Positions 24,801 through 33,207 of a stretch of 64,000 bases of DNA are shown here, in pieces. Under the pieces are notes generated by a model. That model was not told where the DNA came from and did no database searches. It saw nothing but the letters and a program-made list of their open reading frames with translations. The translations under genes and the position numbers were made by a program. This stretch comes from Chloroflexota bacterium (GTDB lineage: Bacteria; Chloroflexota; Anaerolineae; UBA4142; SHND01). The stretch is from the NCBI GenBank assembly GCA_004295045.1, contig SHND01000003.1, positions 62,001 through 126,000 of the forward strand, given 5' to 3'. The first letter of the stretch is position 1. Every line of letters starts with the position of its first letter.

Positions 24801-26471
24801 TTATTTAGCGCGCCATTGGAATGCAAGAACAAACGCGCCGAGTCCAAGCACGGTCAATATTCCAATTACAATCCACGGCGGCTGCGGCACAGTCATTGGC
24901 GCAATTTTAAAGCCATCCAAATTGATATCCCCTTCCGCGCGCAGCTCCAACACATGCTCGCCCCGATCTAGATTACGCGCGAGAGGAACAACCGCTTGCC
25001 ATTGTTCCTTTATGTTTGCTTGCTCGACAAAGCTGTGCCCCGCTTCATCGCGCGGCAGACCGCTGATTTGGCGACCATCGAGGGTTACAAAGAGTCGCCC
25101 GGCGTTGGGATGCTGATGAAAAACGAGATCGAGCGCGTCGCCGTAAAAGCGTAACGCGGCAGTAGCATCGGAATCATTTGCGTGCGCGTATTGTCCGGCG
25201 GACGCGTTTGCATCGAGTTCGACAGTCCAGCCGTCATTCAGGACCAGCGCAGGGTTCGTCTCTTGATATTCGCCGGGACCCGCGAGGCGCAAGGGACGCG
25301 TCGCGCTGCTTACGGAATAATAGACAGGGCGCGGCGTAAAGTCAACGTCCACCATCCGAAAGTATGCCTCCGGGTTATTGGGCGGAATGTCACCCACTTG
25401 GCGAAAGAACCAAATGCTGACCACCCCAGCCCAGTCCCATTTTTCGCGCGCCAGCTCTATCCCACGCACCGTGTATTCTGCCTGCTGTTGTTCCGTGACG
25501 CGCCCCCATAACAAACGACTGTCAGGAATCCAGTCCGGCGCGGCGTTCCAACCATATTCGAGAATCCATACCGCTTTGCGCGCATCGTCAAATTTTTCCA
25601 TGATCGCGCGTTGGAGCAGCACGCGTTGAAAATTCAACTTGCCCGGATTGGGCGGGTCATCCGGGTCGCTCCCCAAACCAAACGCGTTGGCAGATAAAAT
25701 ATCGAAATATTCTTTCGCGCCCGCGGCGTACATTTCTTCCAAGAACTGCAAATCATTCATGTTGCGGTATTGCTGCGAATTTTCCGCAAAGGATTCGCCG
25801 AGCGTAATCGCCAAGGGCGCGCTCAAAATTTGCACGTTGGGATTTCCTAATTTTGCATTTTCGTACGCGGTTTTCAAAAGGCGCGTGTAGGCGGCGGGAT
25901 CAATCGGCGCGTCATTCCACTCACGACCCAAATTCGGTTCGTTCCAAATCTGAAGGTAATCAATCTTGCCGCGATAACGGCGCGCGAATTCTTGGACAAA
26001 TTTTCCGTACGTTTCGAAATCGTCCGGCGGACCGGAAGAACCGGTCGCGCTCGCGCGGGTGCGCGCCCACGCGGGCGGACGATCGAGGCGCGCGATGACT
26101 TGGATATTGTTGCGACGCAAGAGGTCTACAATCGCGTCGTACTTGGTCCAATTGTAGATTCCGGGATCCGGTTCGATTTCCGCCCAGATAAATTCCTGCC
26201 GCGCCCAACCGATGCCTGCCTCGCGCGCCATTTGAACCGTTTGTTCGCGTTTCCATGCTTCGACTTCGCGCTCGAGGAAAAAATTTGCGCCGTACGGATT
26301 CATATCCGTGTTGGGAAGCGGGCGCGCGGCATGAAACGCGGGCGGGGGCGCAGAAAATGTCGTGTTGACCAGATACAATCCGGCTGCCGCGCCCAAGCAA
26401 AGGATTCCCAGGAACATCAAGAGTACAAGTCGCTTGCGCGGGGAGAGACGGGAAAACAGCGGAACACTCAT
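24801..26471 (-). CDS. Clan-A (beta/alpha)8 glycoside hydrolase, membrane-anchored
   Basis: About 556 residues from ATG 26471; TTG 26510 would add 13 residues but lies inside a terminator-like inverted repeat. N-terminal membrane segment at ~17-37. The barrel domain has GWARQEFIWAEIEPDPGIYNW, YLQIWNEPNLG with acid/base Glu178 and VWILEYGW with nucleophile Glu305, the layout of GH5/GH39/GH10-like clan A enzymes. A beta-sandwich domain follows (~410-530, ending LELRAEGDINLDGFKI), then a C-terminal membrane helix (WIVIGILTVLGLGAFVLAF). It probably hydrolyses a polysaccharide at the cell surface; the glycan is unknown. Confidence 0.82.
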   Translation of the reverse strand: MSVPLFSRLSPRKRLVLLMFLGILCLGAAAGLYLVNTTFSAPPPAFHAARPLPNTDMNPYGANFFLEREVEAWKREQTVQMAREAGIGWARQEFIWAEIEPDPGIYNWTKYDAIVDLLRRNNIQVIARLDRPPAWARTRASATGSSGPPDDFETYGKFVQEFARRYRGKIDYLQIWNEPNLGREWNDAPIDPAAYTRLLKTAYENAKLGNPNVQILSAPLAITLGESFAENSQQYRNMNDLQFLEEMYAAGAKEYFDILSANAFGLGSDPDDPPNPGKLNFQRVLLQRAIMEKFDDARKAVWILEYGWNAAPDWIPDSRLLWGRVTEQQQAEYTVRGIELAREKWDWAGVVSIWFFRQVGDIPPNNPEAYFRMVDVDFTPRPVYYSVSSATRPLRLAGPGEYQETNPALVLNDGWTVELDANASAGQYAHANDSDATAALRFYGDALDLVFHQHPNAGRLFVTLDGRQISGLPRDEAGHSFVEQANIKEQWQAVVPLARNLDRGEHVLELRAEGDINLDGFKIAPMTVPQPPWIVIGILTVLGLGAFVLAFQWRAK

Positions 26472-26509
26472 TAGGACATGAAGGGGGCCGGTAATGCGGG
26501 GAAAAAACA

Positions 26510-26584
26510 AGCGCCCCTGAATACATTATATGCGAAACCCAAAAAGGCGCGAACCAATTTGTGCTTCGAACATTCAGGGGCGCT
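26510..26584. repeat. 13-bp inverted repeat with promoter-like box in its loop
   Basis: Arms AGCGCCCCTGAAT (26510-26522) and ATTCAGGGGCGCT (26572-26584) are perfect complements separated by 49 bp. On the minus strand the second arm is followed by TTGTTTTTT, resembling a terminator for the cytochrome operon. The loop contains TATAAT on the minus strand (26530-26525), pointing toward the glycoside hydrolase. Confidence 0.75.
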
Positions 26585-26608
26585 CAGTTTCCAACGATTA
26601 TTCGTGAT

Positions 26609-27460
26609 TTATGGCTCGAACAACTTGCAGGGCGAACGCTCGTACATGATCACTTTCCAAACCTCTTCATTGGAAAACTTTTTCCATGCCGGCATTCCAA
26701 ACTGCGGGCGTCCGTTGACGACGGCGTCATGATGCTGAATAAGATCAAACGTCGCCATCGCGGTACAATCGGCAAAGTCGCGCGGCTTTTTAGGAGTCCC
26801 CACTGCGCCGGGACCATCCCCCTTTAGCTCGGCGCCGTGACACGCTTTGCAATTCGTCTCGTAAATCGTTTTGCCTTCGTCAAGAATGGCTTGGCTCGGC
26901 GGCACAGGGAATGGAATTGTTTTCAAAATCTCTTCGGGCGGAATTGGCGTTGGCGTCGGACCCGGTGTAGGCGTTTTGATTTCTACGACAGGTGGAAATT
27001 CGCCCGGCGCCCAATTTAGCACATAGTTCACCAACGCTTCGACTTGATCGGGGCGCAAGGGTCCGCCATAATCCTGGCTCCACGTAGGCATGTGATCCAG
27101 ATAACCTTCATTTGCATAGTACGCGCTGAATTGCGGACGCCCCGCCGCAATCGTATTGCGGAGAAAATCCGGCGTGGTTCCATTCCATTTGATTGATTTC
27201 AAGTACGGCGTTGACTTGAGGTCAAGCAAGTCTGTGCGATTGAGCGGCGGTCCTTTACCGGCGATACCTTCGCCATGTTCGCCGTGGCAAACGATGCAAT
27301 AGCGTTCAAAATAATCCGCGCCCGCTTGAATACTGCGCCCCGCGAAATTCTTTTGGGCTAGCGCCATGCGTTGGTCTTCGGCGATGCCGTAAATGAACAA
27401 TATCGCAATCGTCGCAACGGTAAAGAGAATACCAATTAAGATTTTGAACTGAACACTCAT
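26609..27460 (-). CDS. Membrane-anchored dihaem cytochrome c
   Basis: 283 residues. One N-terminal membrane segment (about 6-26) is followed by two class I cytochrome c domains: haem motif CIVCH (55-59) with candidate axial Met124 in DHMPTW, and CKACH (204-208) with Met in FGMPAW. They are joined by the linker TPTPGPTPTPIPP. It is the last gene of the Rieske - cytochrome b - cytochrome c cluster and should replace cytochrome c1/f as electron acceptor of the complex, passing electrons to a terminal oxidase or soluble carrier. Confidence 0.92.
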   Translation of the reverse strand: MSVQFKILIGILFTVATIAILFIYGIAEDQRMALAQKNFAGRSIQAGADYFERYCIVCHGEHGEGIAGKGPPLNRTDLLDLKSTPYLKSIKWNGTTPDFLRNTIAAGRPQFSAYYANEGYLDHMPTWSQDYGGPLRPDQVEALVNYVLNWAPGEFPPVVEIKTPTPGPTPTPIPPEEILKTIPFPVPPSQAILDEGKTIYETNCKACHGAELKGDGPGAVGTPKKPRDFADCTAMATFDLIQHHDAVVNGRPQFGMPAWKKFSNEEVWKVIMYERSPCKLFEP

Positions 27461-27518
27461 ATGCCCATGCAGTCCGTGACGGTGCGAGTGAACGAATCAC
27501 TCTGCAAGTCTTGTTCCT

Positions 27519-29540
27519 TTATTTATAGTTCGTGTTCTCGTGCAGGTAAATCACGCGATTATATTTCCCCGTATCGCTCGGTGTCATCGGGTCCCACATA
27601 ATCTCCAAATCAATGCGTTTCAGTCCGCGATTTTGCCATTGTTCGACGGTGAATATTCCACGCGGATTGGGAAGTCCGTGATCCTTGTCGCCCTCTTCCC
27701 AAAGTCTGCCGCGCCGCATAATTTCTTGCTGCATCGCTGAAAGCATCCGCTCAAAATCGGTGTACGTCGCCTGCGGAATCGGATACTGCGCAAGGTCGTA
27801 TTCGCCATCCGGCAGTCCGGCATAGCCCAATTTGCGAACGGGACCCCAATCATCCGGAACAAGCGGTACCGGCGGCAGAACACCTTCTTCGGGAATAAAC
27901 GTCTGTCCAATTTCGACAGAGGGCGGCGCAGTAACACCATAGAAAGGCGTGCCTTGATACCAAATCACCATCATGAAAATTGTCGAAATGATGGCGACCA
28001 CGACCGTGCCCTTGCGATTCTTGAGCAGTTGACGACTCGGCTTGGTGCCCCAGAATTTTTCCCACCATTCGTTGATATACGGAACACCCAAGAACAAGGC
28101 GGGGATGATCATGGTCGGAATAATCACACCCATCCACGCAGGGCTGTCATAGAACGGCACGATGATTGTCGAGTTCGGCGGCATTTGAACGCCAATGAAT
28201 TTAGCCCCGAAAATAATCGTCTGATCCAACGCGCGGATAGCGGGTAACACAAACGCGTCTTTCAAAAGTCCCTGAATCCATAAAAAGTACCACGGCGCCG
28301 TCGTATGCAAGGGAGTGTGTAACGGGTCGCTGTGTTCTTGCAGCGGCGCGTGAAAAACCCACATCGAATAGACCATCACGAGGAACGTCGCGATGGCTGC
28401 CCACAAAAGTTCGCGCGTAAACAGCTCGGGCAAATAGTCAATGCGTTCTTTCGCTGCTTTGCGGACTGCGGGATCGGGAGATTCTTCTTCGCCCGCCGGA
28501 ACCGAAATGCCGTGCGTACGCGCGACGCGATAATAGTGTACGGAAATAAACACCAGCGTAATCGCGGGCAGCGCGAATACGTGCATCAAGTAAAAGCGCA
28601 GCAAACCATTTTGATTGATCGTGTCGCCGCCGCGCATGATCAGGTTTGAGAAATAACCAACGATTTCTTTCGGCGGAACCGATTTTGCCATCGAGGTGCC
28701 AATCGTCACCGCCCAATACGCCAACTGATCCCACGGGAGCAAGTAACCGCTGAACGAAAGCGCGAACGTCAAGATCAACAGGATGACGCCGGTCAGCCAC
28801 GTAAAACTGCGCGGCGGCTTGAACGAACCTGTCAAAAATACGCGCGTCATGTGCAGTACGACGATCAACACCATCAATTCCGCGCCGACGCGATGCAGAT
28901 CGCGCATGAGCTGCCCGAACGGAATCGCGGTCATGATTTTTACAATATCTTCGTACGCGCGACGGTCCGACGGCGTGTAGAAAACCATCAAGATCACGCC
29001 CGTGATGGTTTCGAGGAGGAACATGTACGCGGACAAATAGCCCAAGCCCCAGGTGTGCGAAAATTTCGTCGAGGACTTTTCATAGTATTTGGGGCGGATG
29101 TGCGCAAAGAAAGCGTTGACGTGAACTTTGTAGCGCGGATTCGGTTTTTCAATTGCAGGATCGCCGCGGAAAAACGCGCGCGTATCCGCAATGCCCATGC
29201 CTGCCGTCACCGCGCGGACAGTGTTGTCCGCCTGCTGCCAGGCGACCTCTTTAGTTTTTTCGATGAATTCGGCGCGTCCTTCAGGGCTGCTGCGCGCCTT
29301 TTCCAGCCAAGGGATGAGTTCTTTGATCGAATGCGGCGATTTTTCTTTGGCTGTCTCACGCAGTCGTTCGGGCATGCTTTGCGAAGTTTGTACTTGAAAC
29401 AATTCCTCGCCCGCATCGCCGTTTACCTGCGCGTCACCATTGGTCTTGCCATTGGTATCATGACCATTCGCGTCATGTCCATTGGCAGCGCCTTTCCCAT
29501 TGGTCGTCTTTTTCTTGACTTGGCGATTAAATAATCCCAT
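27519..29540 (-). CDS. Cytochrome b (b6/subunit IV fusion) with long N- and C-terminal extensions
   Basis: 673 residues, GGAGGG ribosome binding site 6 nt before the ATG. Residues 12-45 are low complexity (NGK, NGH repeats), then a charged helical region to ~150. The core shows helix B HRVGAELMVLIVVLH (His216, His230) and helix D HVFALPAITLVFISVH (His320, His335) with the 14-residue spacing of b6-type proteins, plus GYLLPWDQLAYWAV. The subunit IV part has TAPWYFLWIQGLLK (415-), in which the usual PEWY Glu position is not conserved. A ~130-residue hydrophilic C-terminal tail follows the last helix. It oxidises quinol in the membrane with the Rieske and dihaem partners. Confidence 0.92.
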   Translation of the reverse strand: MGLFNRQVKKKTTNGKGAANGHDANGHDTNGKTNGDAQVNGDAGEELFQVQTSQSMPERLRETAKEKSPHSIKELIPWLEKARSSPEGRAEFIEKTKEVAWQQADNTVRAVTAGMGIADTRAFFRGDPAIEKPNPRYKVHVNAFFAHIRPKYYEKSSTKFSHTWGLGYLSAYMFLLETITGVILMVFYTPSDRRAYEDIVKIMTAIPFGQLMRDLHRVGAELMVLIVVLHMTRVFLTGSFKPPRSFTWLTGVILLILTFALSFSGYLLPWDQLAYWAVTIGTSMAKSVPPKEIVGYFSNLIMRGGDTINQNGLLRFYLMHVFALPAITLVFISVHYYRVARTHGISVPAGEEESPDPAVRKAAKERIDYLPELFTRELLWAAIATFLVMVYSMWVFHAPLQEHSDPLHTPLHTTAPWYFLWIQGLLKDAFVLPAIRALDQTIIFGAKFIGVQMPPNSTIIVPFYDSPAWMGVIIPTMIIPALFLGVPYINEWWEKFWGTKPSRQLLKNRKGTVVVAIISTIFMMVIWYQGTPFYGVTAPPSVEIGQTFIPEEGVLPPVPLVPDDWGPVRKLGYAGLPDGEYDLAQYPIPQATYTDFERMLSAMQQEIMRRGRLWEEGDKDHGLPNPRGIFTVEQWQNRGLKRIDLEIMWDPMTPSDTGKYNRVIYLHENTNYK

Positions 29541-29621
29541 AACTGTTCCCTCCGGCGAAAAACCTCAGGAGCTCACCTGGCTCCAATAGCCGTGGTACAT
29601 TGCATTCAACCAGAGATAATT

Positions 29622-30308
29622 TTATCCGTGCGGTTTACCTTGAATAATACTTCCCGTATTGACCTTCATAAGTGCGTTCGGTGACGGAATGGGCAGCGGG
29701 TCTCCGGTTGCATTCGTCGTCGCAATCGGCGGTCCATCCGGGTTCGCCGGATCATAAAAGTTAATTACAAAACGATCCAGACTGCGCGGCGCGGGACCTT
29801 CGATGTACGTTCCATCCTTTTGATATTTGGAACCGTGACACGGACACTCAAAGCGGTTGGTAACCTCTTGCCAGCCATACAAGCAGCCAAGATGCACACA
29901 CACATTGTAAAGCGCGATCACACCCGCTTCCGTATTCGAAATCCACGAACGGGCTGGGGAATTGGGCGCCGGCGCAGCTTCGGTACTGGGAATCACCTCC
30001 CCGGCAAGTCCGAGCGTAAAGACGCCGCCAAACTCACCCGCACCAAAGCGCGGGAGTGCAAAAATAAATGTCGCACCCGTGAGCGCAACAATAAAGATGC
30101 CGAGCGAGCCAAGAAACGCGTAATTCAAAAATTCGCGCCGCGTGACTGGCGCCTGGATCATTGACAATTCTGCCGAGCTTGGACCTGCGGCTTTTGCTTC
30201 TTCTTTGTGCGCCGCGGCAGGTTTTGCAGCGGCGGGCGTCGCGGGTCTTGGCGTGGGCGCAGCTTTTGGAGTTGCTGCTGTAGGATTTGCTGTTACTGCA
30301 TCAGCCAT
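29622..30308 (-). CDS. Rieske 2Fe-2S protein of the bc-type complex
   Basis: 228 residues, AGGTGGTGA before the ATG. An Ala/Pro/Lys-rich N-terminus (1-48) and one membrane segment (~65-87) lead to the Rieske fold. CVHLGC (Cys137, His139) and CPCHGS (Cys155, His158) bind the cluster, with Cys142/Cys157 as the disulfide. SRRQF-type twin-arginine is reduced to VTRREFLNYAFLG, compatible with Tat export. First gene of the operon, transcribed from an extended -10 promoter about 125 bp upstream. Confidence 0.93.
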   Translation of the reverse strand: MADAVTANPTAATPKAAPTPRPATPAAAKPAAAHKEEAKAAGPSSAELSMIQAPVTRREFLNYAFLGSLGIFIVALTGATFIFALPRFGAGEFGGVFTLGLAGEVIPSTEAAPAPNSPARSWISNTEAGVIALYNVCVHLGCLYGWQEVTNRFECPCHGSKYQKDGTYIEGPAPRSLDRFVINFYDPANPDGPPIATTNATGDPLPIPSPNALMKVNTGSIIQGKPHG

Positions 30309-30431
30309 AGCATCACCACCTATGTAGCATACACCAACATTCTAAACTCTCTTGCATGTTGGGACAAAAAGACAAGAATTCGTTCGAGGAGCAGTGAAGG
30401 GTCAAACATTTGTGCCTAATTGCACGGACGG

Positions 30432-30440
30432 ATTATAGCA
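30432..30440 (-). promoter_or_regulatory. Extended -10 promoter of the bc-complex operon
   Basis: TGC-TATAAT on the minus strand upstream of the Rieske gene. It leaves a 5-prime UTR of about 115 nt in which no regulatory fold was recognised. Confidence 0.6.
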
Positions 30441-30489
30441 CAAAGATTTTTTTTCATCAATAGTGAAATTCGTGACAAATGAAATTGAC

Positions 30490-30549
30490 AATTCGCAAAT
30501 CGCGTATAGCATATCGCAGGTCGCTAAAACGAATTAGCGATACGCGATT
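30490..30549. repeat. Short-unit repeats folding as nested inverted repeat
   Basis: Outer arms AATCGCGTAT (30498-30507) and ATACGCGATT (30540-30549) enclose a second pair TCGCTAA / TTAGCGA. The TCGC-A-like word recurs every 7-11 bp. It sits between the Rieske promoter and the tRNA-Sec gene. Confidence 0.65.
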
Positions 30550-30572
30550 CCCCACAGGCAATTCGCGCATTT

Positions 30573-30666
30573 GGGGGTAGATTCGTCCGGGTGGGCGGCG
30601 CGGTCTTCAAAATCGTTGCGAGGTGGTGGTACCATCTTGGGTGGGTTCGACTCCCATCTACTCCCG
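30573..30666 (+). tRNA. selC: tRNA-Sec (anticodon TCA), selC
   Basis: 94 nt without encoded CCA. The features are those of bacterial tRNA-Sec: 8-bp acceptor stem GGGGGTAG / CTACTCCC (one G-T pair), a 6-bp D stem TCGTCC / GGGCGG closed by a 4-nt loop GGGT, an anticodon arm with loop CTTCAAA (UCA anticodon), a long variable arm AGGTGG / CCATCT, and the T arm GTGGG-TTCGACT-CCCAT. The discriminator is G. Presence implies a selenocysteine system (SelA, SelB, SelD) elsewhere in the genome; none of these genes is in the window, and no gene here shows an in-frame TGA interrupting a conserved domain. Confidence 0.92.
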
Positions 30667-30675
30667 TCTAAAAAA

Positions 30676-31632
30676 ATGTCACAACTCATTCATCCCCTTT
30701 CACTCGCTTCACAAGCAAACACAAATTTCATCGGAAGCAAAGCCGCCGCGCTCGGTGAACTAAAACGCGCGGGGCTCAACGTTCCGAATGGCTTTGTGGT
30801 GACCACCTACGCGTATCCCGACTTTATCGCGCCGCTCCAAGAAAAAATTCGCGCGCGGCTGACCGACGACGTCATCATGGACCCGGCGGAATTGGAGGGC
30901 TCGGCAACGGAAATCCGCGAATGGATTCAAGCGCAACCGCTGCCCGACTCTTTGCGCGCGGAACTGGCAAGCGCGCTCGAAACTCTTGACAACGCGGAAC
31001 GCGCCTCGCTGATCGCGCGTTCATCACCCGCCTCTGACGATTTGGCAACGTCGTTCGGCGCGGGGGTCGCGCGCGCGTATTTGGGTCTTGTCGGCATTGA
31101 TGAAATCGAACGTGCCATTGCGCGTTCATGGTCGGCTTTGTGGAATTCGCGCGCGATGTATTATCGCTGGCGTAAAAAAATCGCGCAGACGGAACCCGCG
31201 TTCGCCGTTCTCGTTCAGCCAATGATTCGCGCGGACAGCGCAGGTGTGTTGTATACACAACATCCGATGAGCGGCGACCCTGACGAAATGCAAATCAAAT
31301 CAGTTTTTGGCTTGAGCGTTCCGATTACGAGCGCGCGTTTTCGCCCGGATGAATTTGTGTTCGACAAAAGCAAGAACGAAATCACCGACCGCGACATTGC
31401 CGACCAAACTGTAAAATTGATGGTCGGCACTGATGGGCATGTCGAAGAACAAGTGATTTCCGAAACAGAAGTCGAGGCGCCTTCTTTGAACGACGCCCAA
31501 GTGGGAGAACTCGCCGCGCTCGGTCAGCAGATTGAAAAATTTTTTAACGCGCCACAAGATATCGAGTGGGCGATTGTGGACGACAAGATTTTTGTCTTGC
31601 AAGCGCGTCCGATGGGGATGCGGAACTCGTAG
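30676..31632 (+). CDS. Stand-alone PEP synthase/PPDK N-terminal (ATP-grasp) domain protein
   Basis: The start is placed at ATG 30676; the longer frame would translate the tRNA-Sec gene. 318 residues covering only the pyruvate/PEP-binding and ATP-grasp part: NFIGSKAAALGELKRAGLNVPNGFV, RSSPASDDLATSFGAG, FAVLVQPMIRADSAGVLYT, HPMSGDPDEM and DIEWAIVDDKIFVLQARPM. The swivelling His domain and the PEP-binding barrel of PEP synthase are absent, and no neighbour supplies them. The SSP..SFAGQ-type motif is altered (SSPASDDLATSFGAG). Likely a phosphotransferase-type ATP-binding protein of unknown acceptor; possibly related to rifampin-phosphotransferase-like domains. Confidence 0.8.
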   Translation: MSQLIHPLSLASQANTNFIGSKAAALGELKRAGLNVPNGFVVTTYAYPDFIAPLQEKIRARLTDDVIMDPAELEGSATEIREWIQAQPLPDSLRAELASALETLDNAERASLIARSSPASDDLATSFGAGVARAYLGLVGIDEIERAIARSWSALWNSRAMYYRWRKKIAQTEPAFAVLVQPMIRADSAGVLYTQHPMSGDPDEMQIKSVFGLSVPITSARFRPDEFVFDKSKNEITDRDIADQTVKLMVGTDGHVEEQVISETEVEAPSLNDAQVGELAALGQQIEKFFNAPQDIEWAIVDDKIFVLQARPMGMRNS

Positions 31633-31656
31633 ATTCGGAAATCGAGGGGGCTGCGA

Positions 31657-32451
31657 ATGCCTTTTCGAACACGAGTTAGAACGCGCGCGTCATTTTTTAT
31701 GCTCAAGAATCAGTTTGCCAAAATCGGTTTCGTTGTGCTTTTCGGTTTACTCTTCGTATCGTTGAGTCTCAATCTCATTCTTTACGCACAAGGACGTGAA
31801 TATTATCTGGAACTCAATCGCACTCGGCTCGATCCGCTCGGGTTAGCTTCATATCCGACCCTCACCCTTCCTCGTACAACTTTCGCCGAAAAGCACCGTG
31901 TGCTTTTCTTTGGAGATTCACGCGCTGCAGCTTGGACTATTCCCACCGAAGCGGCAGAGCTGACGTTATTCAATCGGGGCATCGGCTCGCAAACGAGCGC
32001 GCAAGCGGTCGGACGATTTTCCTCTCACGTACTCCCTTTGCAGCCAGACATCATCGTTATCCAAATCGGCATTAACGATCTCAAGACGATCCCGCTGTTC
32101 CCAGAGCAAAAAGCGACGATCATTGCCAATTGCAAAGCCAACATCAGCCGCCTCGTCGAGTTGTCCGTTCAATCTGGGGCGCAAGTTATTTTGACTACCA
32201 TTTTTCCGTTAGGACGACTCCCTGTGGAACGACGACCATTCTGGTCAGAAGATGTGGAGATAGCCATCGAGGACGTTAATCAATTCATCACGACGCTCGA
32301 AAGCGACCACGTAAAAGTTTTTGATACTGTAAAGGTGTTAGCAAACGCCAATGGAATCACCGACTCGCAGTATAGCCAAGACTTTTTACACCTCAACGCG
32401 GAGGGTTACAACGCGCTCAATCGTGAGTTGGTGCCACTGTTGCAACCATAA
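31657..32451 (+). CDS. Membrane-anchored SGNH/GDSL-family hydrolase
   Basis: 264 residues with GAGGG upstream. The N-terminal membrane segment (about 20-44) is followed by FFGDSRA with nucleophile Ser88 (block I), NRGIGSQTS (block II Gly), IQIGINDLKT (block III Asn) and DFLHLNAEGY (block V Asp/His). This is a complete SGNH catalytic set, as in esterases, acyl-carrier or sugar O-deacetylases. It is expected to act outside the membrane, perhaps on acetylated surface glycans or lipids (inference). Follows the PPDK-like gene by 24 bp. Confidence 0.87.
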   Translation: MPFRTRVRTRASFFMLKNQFAKIGFVVLFGLLFVSLSLNLILYAQGREYYLELNRTRLDPLGLASYPTLTLPRTTFAEKHRVLFFGDSRAAAWTIPTEAAELTLFNRGIGSQTSAQAVGRFSSHVLPLQPDIIVIQIGINDLKTIPLFPEQKATIIANCKANISRLVELSVQSGAQVILTTIFPLGRLPVERRPFWSEDVEIAIEDVNQFITTLESDHVKVFDTVKVLANANGITDSQYSQDFLHLNAEGYNALNRELVPLLQP

Positions 32452-32478
32452 ACCGCGCATTCATTAAAAAGCAAAAGA

Positions 32479-32682
32479 ATGTTGCTCGAATCTAACCACA
32501 ACGGAGCAGGGTTGAAGCATCTTGGCATCAGCGCGGCGAACCACGCAGATGTGGATGTAACGCCTGGCAATCTACGCGAGCGCGGCGTGGAGTTGCTCTA
32601 TGAAACACCGCGCCATCGCCCCGAGTTTGCCCCTACTTGCTGCTTTGTAGTTTGTCGCGTTCCCGCTTCCATATTTCCGTAA
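32479..32682 (+). pseudogene. Possible VOC/glyoxalase gene fragment
   Basis: A 67-codon frame reads LKHLGISAANHADVDV, then NLRERGVELLYETPRHRPEF and CCFVVC. This resembles the second half of a VOC (glyoxalase/bleomycin resistance) domain: the helix with LRERGVE-L followed by a strand that normally runs into DPDGN. The end of the domain is missing and the frame runs into the MarR gene on the other strand. Treated as a decayed remnant; a chance frame is possible. Confidence 0.3.
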
Positions 32683-33100
32683 TTCGTTCAAAGGCATCCG
32701 CAATGGTTTCCAGTTCCTCTTCCGAATAACTGGAAATCAATTTGGCTTGCGCCTTTCTTGCCGATTCAAACCACGACGCGGCAGTTTCAGCCCCCGCTTT
32801 TGCTGGCGCGATTAGAAACCCGCGCCGGTCGTCAGGGTTCGGACGCCGCTCAATCATGCCTACCCTTTCAAGCCGATCCAGCATAGCGGTCGTCGCGCCG
32901 GAAGTGAGACCTGTGTGTTTGGCAAGTTCTGAAGGGGTGGCAATGCCTTTGAGAAAGAGAATCCGCAAACATTCCATGTCGGTTACATTAAGCCCTACCC
33001 ATTCGCTCATCGCGTTGCGGAACAGCGTCAAGTGAACGCCATACTCGCGCACCGCAATCAGCGCGCGTTTCTTTAAGTCAGCCTTTGTGGATTTCGCCAT
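32633..33100 (-). CDS. MarR-family transcriptional regulator
   Basis: 155 residues from ATG 33100 with AGGGGGC upstream. A winged helix is visible as VTDMECLRILFLKGIATPSELAKHTGLTSGATTAMLDRLERVGMIERRPNPDDRRGFLIAP (helix-turn-helix followed by the wing with D-x-R). Dimerising N- and C-terminal helices complete the fold. It is divergent from a DUF1801 gene, and a palindrome lies between them, so autoregulation and control of the neighbour are likely. MarR proteins often respond to small phenolic ligands; none can be named here. Confidence 0.9.
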   Translation of the reverse strand: MAKSTKADLKKRALIAVREYGVHLTLFRNAMSEWVGLNVTDMECLRILFLKGIATPSELAKHTGLTSGATTAMLDRLERVGMIERRPNPDDRRGFLIAPAKAGAETAASWFESARKAQAKLISSYSEEELETIADAFERITEIWKRERDKLQSSK

Positions 33101-33118
33101 CGCTGCCCCCTTGACATT

Positions 33119-33142
33119 ATCTTGATTTTCAAGTATCTTGAT
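33119..33142. promoter_or_regulatory. Putative MarR operator
   Basis: The palindrome CTTGATTTTCAAG (33121-33133) lies within two direct copies of ATCTTGAT (33119-33126, 33135-33142). It is in the divergent gap, just upstream of the MarR ribosome binding site and near a TATACA-like box. Confidence 0.5.
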
Positions 33143-33207
33143 TGTATAACTAAATGGCTCAAAGGGCAAGTCGAGCCGCTAATTCAACGTACGGTGAGGA
33201 GATTTCC

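Noticed and set aside
30571..30675. N-terminal extension of the PPDK-like protein
   Set aside because: The extra codons translate the tRNA-Sec gene; ATG 30676 gives a normal domain start.
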